Below, in pieces: positions 33,677 through 42,025 of a stretch of DNA of 64,000 nucleotides. The stretch is from Streptomyces diacarni (GTDB lineage: Bacteria > Actinomycetota > Actinomycetes > Streptomycetales > Streptomycetaceae). Positions within the stretch are counted from its first letter, which is position 1, and each line of letters starts with the position of its first letter. The notes under the pieces were generated by a model. It saw nothing but the letters and a program-made list of their open reading frames with translations. It did not search any database and had not been told where the DNA came from. A program made the position numbers and the translations under genes. Where the stretch lies: the NCBI RefSeq assembly GCF_003323715.1, contig NZ_QOIN01000048.1:62001-126000 (forward strand). Reading direction: 5' to 3'.

Positions 33677-34192
33677 TCAGCGGTCCTGGTCGCTGTCCTG
33701 GGCGGCTGTGCCGCCGTGCTCCCGCTCGCCGAGCTCTTTGAGGAGTTCGGCCAGTTCCGAGCGGATCCAGTCGCGGGTGGCGACCTCGCCCAGGCCCATG
33801 CGCAGCGCGGCGATCTCGCGGGTCAGGAACTCGGTGTCGGCGATGCTGCGCTCGTTGCGGCTGCGGTCCTGTTCCAGGTTGACCCGGTCCCTGTCGTCCT
33901 GCCGGTTCTGCGCCAGCAGGATCAGCGGCGCCGCGTAGGAGGCCTGGAGGGAGAGGGCCAGGGTGAGGAAGATGAACGGGTACTCGTCGAACTTCCACCC
34001 CTGCGGCGCGAGGATGTTCCAGCCGATCCACACGACGATCACGATCGTCATCCACAGCAGGAAGCGGCCGGTGCCCAGGAAGCGGGCGATCCGTTCGGAG
34101 AAGCGTCCGAACATCTCCGGGTCGTAGGACGGCAGCAGCGCGCGCCGCGGCGCGCGCGGTACGTCGAGCCGGGGCCCTTCCCGTTCAGCCAT
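33677..34192 (-). CDS. DUF1003 domain membrane protein
   Basis: A 171-aa protein with two membrane helices (about 42-60 and 72-92; FLLWMTIVIVVWIGWN and FIFLTLALSLQASYAAPLIL) followed by a charged coiled-coil tail with many Asp/Arg/Glu. This matches DUF1003. Its ATG overlaps the stop of the MgtE-N gene by 8 nt (ATGGCTGA), so translation is coupled. Function unknown; the conserved neighbourhood with MgtE-N and Mrp is shared with Rv1231c-Rv1232c. Confidence 0.9.
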   Translation of the reverse strand: MAEREGPRLDVPRAPRRALLPSYDPEMFGRFSERIARFLGTGRFLLWMTIVIVVWIGWNILAPQGWKFDEYPFIFLTLALSLQASYAAPLILLAQNRQDDRDRVNLEQDRSRNERSIADTEFLTREIAALRMGLGEVATRDWIRSELAELLKELGEREHGGTAAQDSDQDR

Positions 34193-35510
34193 CGTGCTCC
34201 GCTCCCCCGTCGCGTGGGCGTCCTTCGAGCGCGCCGTCCCAGAAGCCGGGCAGCCCGCCGCCGGCCGCGGCGTGCCGCCAGTCCTCGGGCAGCAGGTCGT
34301 CCAGCACGTCGTCGACGGTGACGGCGCCCAGCAGGTGGCTGCCCTCGTCCACCACGGGCGCGGAGACGATGTTGTAGGCCGCCATGTAGCTGGTCAGCGC
34401 GGGCAGCGTCGTGCCGGGCGGCAGGGGCCGCAGGTCCGCGTCCAGGATCGAGCCGACGAGCGCGAAGGGCGGCTCGCGCAGCAGCCGTTGGAAGTGGACG
34501 ACGCCCAGGTACTGGCCTGTGGGCGTCTCGTCCGGGGGGCGGCAGACGTAGACCTGCGAGGCCAGTGGCGCGGGCAGGTCCTCCTCGCGGACCCGGGCCA
34601 GCGCCTCGGCGACGCTCGCGTCGGGGCGCAGCACGATGGGCTCGGTCGTCATGAGGCTGCCGGCCGTGCCCTCCTCGTAGGTCAGCAGCCGGCGCACCGG
34701 CGCGGCCTCCTGGGGCTGCATCAGGTCCAGGAGCCGGTTCTTGTCGGCCTCGGGGAGTTCGCCGAGGAGGTCGGCGGCGTCGTCGGGGTCCATGGCCTCC
34801 AGGACGACGGCGGCCCGTTCGTCGGCGAGCTTGCCGATGATCTCGACCTGGTCGTCGTCGGGGAGTTCTTCCAATACGTCGGCGAGCCGGTCGTCGTGCA
34901 GCGCTGCGGCGACCTCGGCGCGGCGCTTCTCGGAGAGGTGGTGCAGGACGTTGGCCAGGTCGGCGGGGCGCAGCTGCTCGAAGGTGGCCAGCAGGTTGGC
35001 GGTGCCCTGCTCGCGCTCCTCCAGGGCGAAACCGGTCACCGCGTCCCACTCCACGGTCAGCGTCTCACCGCGACGGCCCCGCAGTCCGCCGCCCTTGCGG
35101 CCCTTGCGGACGAAGAGCCGGTCGATCTCCCAGTCGCGGCGGGCCGGAAGCCGTTGCAGGCCCACGTCGAGCACCGTGACCTCCTCGTCCGTCTCCAGGA
35201 GGGTCACTCGGCGGTCGAGCAGCTCGCCGAGGATCAGGCGTTCGTTGGGGCGCTGTTCGAAGCGGCGGATGTTGAGCACCCCGGTGGTGATGACCTGTCC
35301 TGACTCCACACCGGTGACCCGGGTCATGGGCAGGAACACGCGCCGCCTGCTGACCACCTCGACCACCAGGCCCAGCACGCTGGGCAGCCGGCGGCGCCCG
35401 CCCAGCATCGTCACCACGTCGCGCACCCGGCCGACCTGGTCGCCGTTGGGGTCGAAGACGGCGACGCCCGCCAGATGGGAGACGAAGACCCGGGGAGCGC
35501 CCGCTGCCAT
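34185..35510 (-). CDS. MgtE N-terminal/CBS domain protein without a channel domain
   Basis: A 441-aa cytoplasmic protein. An N-terminal PRC-barrel-like part (VFVSHLAGVAVFDPNGDQVGRVRDVV) and a second beta domain precede an MgtE intracellular helical domain (about 195-300) and two CBS domains (about 310-430). The transmembrane magnesium channel domain of true MgtE is absent. It may act as a Mg2+ or nucleotide sensor, possibly with the CorA system 3.5 kb away; that is inference. Start ATG at 35510 with a GAGGAGG site. Confidence 0.88.
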   Translation of the reverse strand: MAAGAPRVFVSHLAGVAVFDPNGDQVGRVRDVVTMLGGRRRLPSVLGLVVEVVSRRRVFLPMTRVTGVESGQVITTGVLNIRRFEQRPNERLILGELLDRRVTLLETDEEVTVLDVGLQRLPARRDWEIDRLFVRKGRKGGGLRGRRGETLTVEWDAVTGFALEEREQGTANLLATFEQLRPADLANVLHHLSEKRRAEVAAALHDDRLADVLEELPDDDQVEIIGKLADERAAVVLEAMDPDDAADLLGELPEADKNRLLDLMQPQEAAPVRRLLTYEEGTAGSLMTTEPIVLRPDASVAEALARVREEDLPAPLASQVYVCRPPDETPTGQYLGVVHFQRLLREPPFALVGSILDADLRPLPPGTTLPALTSYMAAYNIVSAPVVDEGSHLLGAVTVDDVLDDLLPEDWRHAAAGGGLPGFWDGALEGRPRDGGAEHDG

Positions 35511-35673
35511 GAGTCGTCCATCCTCCTCGCCCGCGCCGACCGACCGCTCCCGCACGGAAACCTTCGCGGCTTTCCGGTTGATTGCCCGGTTATGACGGAT
35601 TCAGGCTAGCGTGACCGGCGCCACAGGCGTCGTAGCGGTGTGGTCCGGACGGCTGGCTTCCGGAGGGGCCCCT

Positions 35674-35688
35674 CCCTACGGGTAGGGT
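35674..35688 (+). promoter_or_regulatory. -10 TAGGGT inside a palindrome
   Basis: CCCTAC-GG-GTAGGG (35674-35687) overlaps the probable -10 TAGGGT (35683-35688) of the lipoprotein gene. The overlap suggests an operator, or chance symmetry of the -10. Confidence 0.45.
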
Positions 35689-35722
35689 GCCGTCCTGCCG
35701 CCGACCACAGGAGGACCCCCTC

Positions 35723-36484
35723 GTGCCTGGACGCGCCCGCGCACCCCGGAGTGCAGCGCTGCTCGCTCTCGTCAGCGCCGGAACGGTCACCGCTTTGAGC
35801 GGGTGCGCGGGCGAGGATCCGGACGCGGGCACCAACGGGGTGGGCAAGCTCTCGGCCACCAGGATCGAGAAGAAGGCCAGGTCGGCCGCCAAGGACGCCG
35901 AGGCCGTACGCGTCGACGGCAGCGTCGTCAGCAAGGGCCAGACCTACCGGCTCAAGATGCGCCTGAAGAAGAGCGGCGGCGTCGGGGAGGTCTCCGCCGA
36001 GGGCGGGTCCACCTTCGAACTGCTGCGCACCGACCGCGACCTCTACCTCAAGGCGGGCACCGACTTCTGGGCCCAGCAGGAGGGCGGCAAGAAACCCGAC
36101 AAGAATGACGTCACCGCCGCACAGAAGCTCAAGGGCAAGTACGTGAAGGTGCCCCGCACGGACCCCGCCTACAAGCAACTGAGCGTCTTCACCGACATGA
36201 GCACCCTCCTCGACGGGCTGCTGGCCATGGAGGGCAAGCGCAAGACGGGGGAGCGCGGCGAGGTGGACGGGACCAGCACCATCCGGGTCACCGCGGGCGA
36301 AGGGCGCGGCGGCACCATCGACGTCTCCTTGAAGGGCCACCCCTACCCGCTGCGGCTCCAGCGCCCGGGCGGCGCCGGCACCGTGCGGCTCACCGACTGG
36401 AACGACGGGTTCGCGCTCCAGGCGCCGAAGAAGGACCAGACCGTCGACTACGGCAAACGGATCTCCCCGGAACAGACGGGCTGA
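35723..36484 (+). CDS. LppX/LprAFG-like lipoprotein
   Basis: A 253-aa secreted lipoprotein. The signal peptide ends at lipobox LSGC with Cys28. The mature domain resembles the LolA/LppX fold: alternating strands (VRVDGSVVSKGQTYRLKMRLKK), a Trp-containing region FWAQQEGGKKP and a helical hatch. Members bind lipids or act as lipid carriers in mycobacteria; here the cargo is unknown. The GTG start with CAGGAGGA site gives the correct signal-peptide length; the frame extends upstream without a signal. Confidence 0.87.
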   Translation: MPGRARAPRSAALLALVSAGTVTALSGCAGEDPDAGTNGVGKLSATRIEKKARSAAKDAEAVRVDGSVVSKGQTYRLKMRLKKSGGVGEVSAEGGSTFELLRTDRDLYLKAGTDFWAQQEGGKKPDKNDVTAAQKLKGKYVKVPRTDPAYKQLSVFTDMSTLLDGLLAMEGKRKTGERGEVDGTSTIRVTAGEGRGGTIDVSLKGHPYPLRLQRPGGAGTVRLTDWNDGFALQAPKKDQTVDYGKRISPEQTG

Positions 36485-36586
36485 CCCCCGCCCGGCCGGA
36501 CGCGCTGAGTACTGTGGCGCCCGTTACGGTGAACGATCAACAGACGAAGAAAAAAGACGAATTGCTGAGCGAGGGGGACGGAACCG

Positions 36587-38125
36587 GTGGCCGGGACGCA
36601 AGGGGAGTACGTGGGCCGCTACCGACTGCGGGAGCGCCTCGGGGCCGGTGGCATGGGCAGCGTGTGGCTGGCCGACGACGAGACCCTGGGCGCACAGGTC
36701 GCCATCAAGCAGATCGAGATGCCCGCGGGGACCGGCGGCAGCGGCGGCAGCGGCGGTAGCGAGTCCGGTGGCGAAGGGAGCGATGGATCCGGCGACCTGT
36801 CGCCCATCCGCCGCGCCCGCCGTGAGGCGCTGCACGCCACCAAGCTGCGCGGGCACCCGCACGTGGCGACGGTCCTCGACGTGGTGCAGCACGAGGGCCT
36901 GCCGTGGATCGTCATGGAATACGTCTCGGGCGCCACCGACCTCGCCAAGGTCATCCGTGACGAGCCCCGCCTCCCGGACACCGAGATCTGCCGGATCGGC
37001 GTCGCCGTACTGAAGGCCCTGGAAGCCGGGCACGCGCACGGCATCCTGCACCGCGACGTGAAACCGGCGAACATCCTCCTCGCCTCCGACCACGCCGGGA
37101 ACCGGCACGGGCGGGTCATGCTGACCGACTACGGCATCTCGCTCGAAGCCGACTCCGGGCAGACGCGGATGACGCAGACCGGCGTCATCGGCACCCCCGG
37201 CTTCACGGCGCCCGAGCGGATGCGCGACCAGGAGCGGCGCGAGTCCGACCTCTTCTCGCTCGGCGCGGCGCTGTACTGCGCGTCCGAGGGGCACGGGCCC
37301 TTCGACCGGGGCTCGGCCATGGCCTCGTTCTCCGCTTCCCTCCTCGAACCGGCGCAGACGCCCGCCAACGCGGGCCCCGAACTGCGCGCCCTGCTGCTCG
37401 GGCTGCTGGAGAAGGACCCCGACCAGCGCACCGACACCGGCTCCGCGATGACGCGGCTCACCCGGGTCGCGGACGGCTCGGCGGTGGACGACGCCACCTT
37501 CGCCATCCGCGGCTCGGGGACGACCGGCGGAGGCGGGGGCGGCCGTGCGGTGCCCGGCTACGGCCCGGCCCGGACGCCGGTCCCGGGGCAGGGCTTCGGC
37601 CCGGCCCCCGGCAGCCAGGACCCCTCATCCGGCCCCTCATCCGGACCCTCGTCCACGCCGGGAACCCCCGGGCCCTCGTCCGTTCCGGGCACCCCCGGAC
37701 CCCCGTCCGTGTCGGACACGCCCGGTGCACCGGGAGCACCGGTTCCGGCGGGCGCGCCCGCCGCGGCGGCGCACGGCCCGGACGTCATGGACGCCGTCCC
37801 CACCGGCGGTTCCGCCGTGCGGGAGGGCGAGCCGGCCTACAAGGTCGTCCTGAGCGCGACGGGCAGGGGCCTGTGGAAGGCGTGGCGCTGGCTGTGCGAG
37901 CTGAGCCTCCTGGGGAAGCTGCTGCTGCTCCTCGCGATGGTCGCGCTCGCCTTCCTCGCGTCGCTCCTCGACCGCCTGGAGCACGGCGACGACCCGATCG
38001 GCGCCCGCCCCGGACCACAGGTGATCAGCTCCGTCCACCCGGACGCCGACGCCGCGCGTGCCGGCGCCGTGCGTGCCGAGACCGGATCGACGGCGACGAC
38101 CTGGGCGGCGGCTTCCGCGCGATGA
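36587..38125 (+). CDS. Membrane Ser/Thr protein kinase (PknB/Hanks type)
   Basis: A 512-aa receptor-like kinase. The glycine loop is LGAGGMGSVW, with catalytic Lys41 (AIKQIE), catalytic loop Asp157 in LHRDVKPANILL, metal-binding Asp181 in a DYG triad where most kinases have DFG, and an APE-type TAPERM. There is a Gly/Ser insertion after the Lys, a Pro/Gly-rich linker (about 320-410) and one membrane helix near 442-462 before a short outer tail. No PASTA or other sensor domain follows. The GTG start follows GAGGGGGACGG. Confidence 0.92.
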   Translation: MAGTQGEYVGRYRLRERLGAGGMGSVWLADDETLGAQVAIKQIEMPAGTGGSGGSGGSESGGEGSDGSGDLSPIRRARREALHATKLRGHPHVATVLDVVQHEGLPWIVMEYVSGATDLAKVIRDEPRLPDTEICRIGVAVLKALEAGHAHGILHRDVKPANILLASDHAGNRHGRVMLTDYGISLEADSGQTRMTQTGVIGTPGFTAPERMRDQERRESDLFSLGAALYCASEGHGPFDRGSAMASFSASLLEPAQTPANAGPELRALLLGLLEKDPDQRTDTGSAMTRLTRVADGSAVDDATFAIRGSGTTGGGGGGRAVPGYGPARTPVPGQGFGPAPGSQDPSSGPSSGPSSTPGTPGPSSVPGTPGPPSVSDTPGAPGAPVPAGAPAAAAHGPDVMDAVPTGGSAVREGEPAYKVVLSATGRGLWKAWRWLCELSLLGKLLLLLAMVALAFLASLLDRLEHGDDPIGARPGPQVISSVHPDADAARAGAVRAETGSTATTWAAASAR

Positions 38126-38259
38126 CCCGCACGCACGCGGGCAACGACGGCTGGGACGGCAAGGACGCCACCGGACTCCCCGTCTGCGGGGGCCGGCCCC
38201 TGTCCTGAGACGGAACCCGCGGCACGGTGGCCGTGCGGGCGTGGGAAAGCCGCCGGAGG

Positions 38260-38823
38260 TCAGCCGGTCCGGCGCTTGCCGCGGCGGGCCAGCAGCCGCG
38301 GCAGCCCCGCGGGCTGCGCGTTGCGGGTGGTGGCCGGGGTCGCGGGCGGCGGTGCCGCCTGCGCGTCGTGGGGCATCGATCCTGGCTGTTCCAGCGGCTC
38401 GCCCGTCGGCTCCAGGCGCAGGACACGGCTCTCGTCGGCCCACCTGCGCAGCATGGTGTCCGTGTCCGGTGCGTTGAGCCGCTTGCCCTTCAACTCCTCG
38501 ACGGCCGCCTGCCACCGCTCGCTGCGCGGGGTGAGTTCGCGCACCCGTGCGGACCAGACGACGAGGCGGGCACCCTTGTCCTTGCCCCGCACGGTCACGG
38601 TCGCGGCGGCGCCGTCGGACAGCCCCATGTCCGCCAGCGGCTGTTCCAGCGAGCCGTCTCCCACCAGGCAGACGGCGCCCTCCCGCCACACGTGCCACAG
38701 CCCGCGTGCGGGGCCGACAGGACCCCTGACCCAGACCATTCCCGACTTCTTGGCCGTCTCCTCGATCAGGGCACGGCCGAGGTGTCCGTCGGCGGGGCGC
38801 GGTGCGGCGGGTGTGGCGGTCAT
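38260..38823 (-). CDS. Conserved hypothetical protein co-transcribed with corA
   Basis: A 187-aa soluble protein starting 9 nt after the corA stop, hence in the same operon. The first 120 residues look like a split-barrel-type beta fold (MVWVRGPVGPARGLWHVWREGAVCLVGDG and AATVTVRGKDKGARLVVWSARV). The last 40 residues are Pro/Ala/Arg-rich. I recognise it as a Streptomyces conserved protein without known function; a role linked to magnesium uptake is only suggested by linkage. Confidence 0.8.
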   Translation of the reverse strand: MTATPAAPRPADGHLGRALIEETAKKSGMVWVRGPVGPARGLWHVWREGAVCLVGDGSLEQPLADMGLSDGAAATVTVRGKDKGARLVVWSARVRELTPRSERWQAAVEELKGKRLNAPDTDTMLRRWADESRVLRLEPTGEPLEQPGSMPHDAQAAPPPATPATTRNAQPAGLPRLLARRGKRRTG

Positions 38824-38832
38824 GGCCGCAGA

Positions 38833-39963
38833 TTACAACCAGCCGTTGCGCTTGAAGCCGCGGTGCATGCCGTAGCAGATCGCCACGATGAGCAGCAGCA
38901 CCAGCGGATAGCCGAACTTCCAGCGCAGCTCCGGCATGTACTCGAAGTTCATGCCGTAGATCCCCGCGATCATCGTCGGTACCGCGAAGATGGCGGCCCA
39001 GGCGGTGATCTTCCGCATGTCCTCGTTCTGCGCGACCGTCGCCTGCGCCAGGTTCGCCTGGAGGATCGAGTTGAGTAGGTCGTCGAAGCCCAGCACCTGC
39101 TCGTTGACGCGGGTCAGGTGGTCGGCCACGTCGCGGAAGTACTTCTGGATGTCCGGATCGACCAGCCGTACGGGCCGCTCGCTCAGCGTCTGCATCGGCC
39201 GCATCAGCGGCGAGACGGCGCGCTTGAACTCCAGCACCTCGCGCTTGAGTTGGTAGATGCGGCTCGCGTCGCCGCCGCGCTTGCCGCCGCCCGTGCGGTC
39301 GGAGAAGACCTCGATCTCGACCTCGTCGATGTCGTCCTGCACCGCGTCGGCGACCGCGAGGTAGCCGTCCACGGTCTGGTCCGCGATCGCGTGCAGCACG
39401 GCCGAGGGGCCCTTGCTCAGCAGCTCGGGGTCGTCCTCCAGGCGGTGCCGCAGCGCCCGCAGGGAACCCTGACCGCCGTGCCGTACGGTGATGATGTAGT
39501 CCCGTCCTGTGAAGCACATCACCTCGCCGGTCTCCACGACCTCGCTGGTGGCCGTCAGTTCGGCGTGCTCGACGTAGTGGATCGTCTTGAAGACGGTGAA
39601 CAGGCTCTCGTCGTAACGCTCCAGCTTCGGGCGCTGGTGCGCGTGCACGGCGTCCTCGACGGCCAGCGGGTGCAGACCGTACTCCTGGGCGATCCCCGAG
39701 AACTCCTCCTCCGTGGGCTCGTGCAGTCCGATCCACACGAACCCGTCCCGGCTCTGCCCCTCGGCGGAGCGGACCCGGCACAGCGCGTCGGCGGGGGAGC
39801 GCGTCTCGGTCTCGCGGCGCCCGTCCAGATACGCCGCGCAGTCCACCACCGCACTGCTCATCGACGGGCCGCCGCTCTCGTGCACACCGGTGCCGTACCC
39901 GGAACGGTTGTCCTTGCGCAGTGCCGGGCGCACAGCGGCGCGCAGCTCTCGGATCATCGACAT
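38833..39963 (-). CDS. corA: CorA-family magnesium/cobalt transporter
   Basis: Pentameric divalent-cation channel. The 376-aa protein has a long cytoplasmic alpha/beta domain, a stalk helix and two C-terminal membrane helices. The signature YGMN appears as GIYGMNFEYMPEL in the loop between the helices, with Glu acidic residues after it; the tail ends in the basic KRNGWL. Start ATG at 39963 with a GGAGGG site. It has an unusually long upstream region containing a small ORF with perfect SD. Confidence 0.95.
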   Translation of the reverse strand: MSMIRELRAAVRPALRKDNRSGYGTGVHESGGPSMSSAVVDCAAYLDGRRETETRSPADALCRVRSAEGQSRDGFVWIGLHEPTEEEFSGIAQEYGLHPLAVEDAVHAHQRPKLERYDESLFTVFKTIHYVEHAELTATSEVVETGEVMCFTGRDYIITVRHGGQGSLRALRHRLEDDPELLSKGPSAVLHAIADQTVDGYLAVADAVQDDIDEVEIEVFSDRTGGGKRGGDASRIYQLKREVLEFKRAVSPLMRPMQTLSERPVRLVDPDIQKYFRDVADHLTRVNEQVLGFDDLLNSILQANLAQATVAQNEDMRKITAWAAIFAVPTMIAGIYGMNFEYMPELRWKFGYPLVLLLIVAICYGMHRGFKRNGWL

Positions 39964-40217
39964 GAGGCCCTCCACGGTGCCGTGCCATGCCGCCGTGCAC
40001 ACGGGCCGGGCGTCGTGCTGCCCGGAACGGGGGCCTACGGGTACCTACCCGGAGGTCCGCAAAGCGGGCACCACACGCGGGCCGCGGCGACGACATTCGC
40101 TGACGAACGAAACAGTGCGTGACTGCGGAACGCGGGCGCTCTCCCGCCATGCGTGCGCCGGGAAGAAGGAATTCCCAGACCCCGCGGACGGTGTCACCGC
40201 GCGGTGGCGCGGGAGCC

Positions 40218-40289
40218 TCAGGGCCGGTGCGGCGCGACCAGCACGGGGGCGGAAGAGCGGCTGGTACTGCACGGTCGACTCGGATCCAT
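40218..40289 (-). CDS. Possible corA leader peptide (23 aa)
   Basis: ATG at 40289 is preceded at 8 nt by GGAGGAGGTG, the best Shine-Dalgarno in the region. The ORF encodes MDPSRPCSTSRSSAPVLVAP followed by His-Arg-Pro and stop, with five Pro, five Ser and several codons that are rare in Streptomyces (AGT, CGA, TCT). It ends 255 nt before the corA start. Proline-rich leader ORFs control Mg2+ transporter genes in enterobacteria (mgtL, corL), so a regulatory role is plausible, but coding is unproven. Confidence 0.4.
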   Translation of the reverse strand: MDPSRPCSTSRSSAPVLVAPHRP

Positions 40290-40465
40290 GTCAGTCCCAC
40301 CTCCTCCGGCCGGGCCCCTGTGGGGGACGATGTGTACACGCCTTGACCGGCAGCCAACGGTAGCACTGGTAAGCGGGTCCCCGCGCCGCCGCCGCCCGTT
40401 GCGGGTGCCCCTTTGCCACCGTCTTACGCGACGATGCCGCGCTCTTGGGCGAGGGCCCCGGGATC

Positions 40466-40471
40466 TATGCT
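40466..40471 (+). promoter_or_regulatory. -10 element of a likely leaderless SUFU-gene transcript
   Basis: TATGCT is 6 nt before the ATG at 40478, and no SD is present. Confidence 0.5.
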
Positions 40472-40477
40472 CGCCGG

Positions 40478-41068
40478 ATGAACGACGTCCTCACACTGGT
40501 CGACACCCACGTGCGCAGGGCCTTCGGTGAGCCGGACGCCCGCGCCGCCGTCACCTTCCTGGGTACGGAACGCATCGAGGTGCTGCGCTTCGTGGACGCG
40601 GAGGAGGGGATCGTGCGATACGCCACGCGCGGCATGTCGGCGGCCCCCATGGCCGATCCGGCCGAGGCGCTCGCCGACCCCGAGCGCGGTCCGCGCGCCG
40701 AACTCCTGCTCACGGTGCGGGCCGGGCTCGCCGACACCGACAAGGTGCTGCGGCCACTCGCCGTGCTCGCGGCGGCACCGCAGGTCGAGGGCGTCGTCGT
40801 CGCTCCGGGCGCCTCGCTGGACACCGGCGAGCCCCTGTGGCCCGGGGCGCCCTTCACCTCCGTCCTGGTGGCCGAGGCCGGGGGCCTGGTCGAGGACCTG
40901 CCCCTGGAGCCGCCCCACGAGCCCGTCCGCTTCTTCCCCCTGCTGCCGCTGACGCCGACGGAGGCGGCCTGGAAGCGGGTCCACGGCGCGGACGCGCTCC
41001 ACGAGCGCTGGCTCCGCCACGAGACAGACCTCCGTGATCCGCTGCGCGGCGCCGTGCCGCTCGCTTGA
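40478..41068 (+). CDS. Suppressor-of-fused (SUFU) domain protein
   Basis: A 196-aa cytoplasmic protein of the bacterial SUFU family. Segments VLRFVDAEEGIVRYATRGMS, LRPLAVLAAAPQVEGVVVAPG and RFFPLLPLTPTEAAWKRVHG are characteristic. Bacterial SUFU proteins are often immunity or adaptor proteins, but no toxin gene is adjacent here. The ATG start is supported by the -10 box 6 nt upstream rather than by an SD. Confidence 0.85.
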   Translation: MNDVLTLVDTHVRRAFGEPDARAAVTFLGTERIEVLRFVDAEEGIVRYATRGMSAAPMADPAEALADPERGPRAELLLTVRAGLADTDKVLRPLAVLAAAPQVEGVVVAPGASLDTGEPLWPGAPFTSVLVAEAGGLVEDLPLEPPHEPVRFFPLLPLTPTEAAWKRVHGADALHERWLRHETDLRDPLRGAVPLA

Positions 41069-41294
41069 GGTGCCGCTCGTCTGCCGTCTGCCGTCTGCCG
41101 GGCTCCGGTTCAGGGGCGGGGGTCCGGGGGAGGGCGGGAACTCGCACAGGGTTACTGATGGGGTGGATGCCGGTGTGATCACCTGCTTGTCATGTCGCCA
41201 CCTGCGGGTCTCACCGAGGGTCGTGCACAGGCCAGGACTCCACCCGGGTGATCGTCCTTGACGGGAACGCGACCCGGTAGGACTGTTGGAGCTC

Positions 41295-41933
41295 ATGAGG
41301 GGCGAACCCAGTTGCCCGAAGTGCGGTAGCCGGGTCAGGGCGCCCGGCCTCTTCGCCGACACCTGGCAGTGCGGCGTGCACGGCGCCGTGCACCCGCTCC
41401 AGCCTGTCCTCCCGCCCAGCGTCGACGCCCTCGCCGTCGTCGTCGGCCGCACCCAGGTGCCCGTATGGATGCCGTGGCCGCTCCCCGTGGGCTGGCTGTT
41501 CACCGGCGTGGCCTGCGCCGGAGACGACCGCAGCGGGGGCCGCGCCACCGCCGTCGCCTGCTCGGGCCCCGCACCGCTGGGCGGGCCCGGAGAACTCCTG
41601 CTGATCGCCGAGGAGTTGGGCGTCGGACTCGGCGCGCGCCACGCCGGGATCGAGGGCCCCGACCCCGGCCCCGCGATCTGCGGCGGCAAACCACCGCAGG
41701 CCAAGGTCCTGGCCGCGGGCCACCCCACGCACCTGTGGCACGTCGACGGTGCGCCCGCCGACCGTGCGGTCTTCGCCGGTGAGGCGTGCGGCCTGTGGCT
41801 GTGGGCGATCGTGTGGCCCCAGGAGTCCGGCCTGATGCTCTACGACGAACTGGTCCTCACCGACCTGCGCGACGCCGGGGCCGAGGTCGATCTGGTGCCC
41901 TGCGGGGCGCTCTCCCCACGGCTCATCCCCTGA
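41295..41933 (+). CDS. DUF6758-type protein with N-terminal zinc ribbon-like motif
   Basis: A 212-aa protein. The N-terminus carries CPKCGSRV ... WQCGVHG, a possible zinc site. The rest is beta-rich with many Gly/Pro (VPVWMPWPLPVGWLFTGVACAGD) and ends LVPCGALSPRLIP. Conserved in Streptomyces without known role. ATG at 41295 with TTGGAG is preferred over the in-frame TTG 9 nt upstream. TTGACG at 41258-41263 may be its -35. The PHP gene follows 92 bp downstream on the same strand. Confidence 0.83.
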   Translation: MRGEPSCPKCGSRVRAPGLFADTWQCGVHGAVHPLQPVLPPSVDALAVVVGRTQVPVWMPWPLPVGWLFTGVACAGDDRSGGRATAVACSGPAPLGGPGELLLIAEELGVGLGARHAGIEGPDPGPAICGGKPPQAKVLAAGHPTHLWHVDGAPADRAVFAGEACGLWLWAIVWPQESGLMLYDELVLTDLRDAGAEVDLVPCGALSPRLIP

Positions 41934-42025
41934 CGCCCGAGGTCCGCGGAGATCGGACGCTCGTGGGCCCGCGTTCCTGGCCGCGGGGGTGCCGGACGGT
42001 GCGGCTATCCTGGAGGACGCTCGCC

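Larger units (their letters stand above)
39964..40477. promoter_or_regulatory. Long corA leader and divergent promoter region
   Basis: A 514-bp gene-free stretch between corA (-) and the SUFU gene (+). On the minus strand it holds a 23-codon ORF (40218-40289) with an optimal SD, and near 40320-40350 a possible promoter (TTGGCT then TACACA). GGGTACC-type symmetry occurs at 40036-40049. I looked for a magnesium M-box riboswitch and could not recognise its conserved core. Confidence 0.5.

Noticed and set aside
38122..38208. 28-codon ORF overlapping the kinase stop as ATGA
   Set aside because: Coupled start but no SD of its own and no features. It could be a remnant of a longer kinase tail after a frameshift, but nothing shows this.
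39964..40477. Magnesium riboswitch (M-box) in the corA leader
   Set aside because: I could not find the conserved core segments; a covariance-model search (Rfam M-box) would be decisive.
41258..41288. GGGAAC ... GTTG as a second ECF sigma promoter before the DUF6758 gene
   Set aside because: Spacing differs by two bases from the sigma gene promoter and it overlaps a TTGACG that could be a housekeeping -35; too weak to call.
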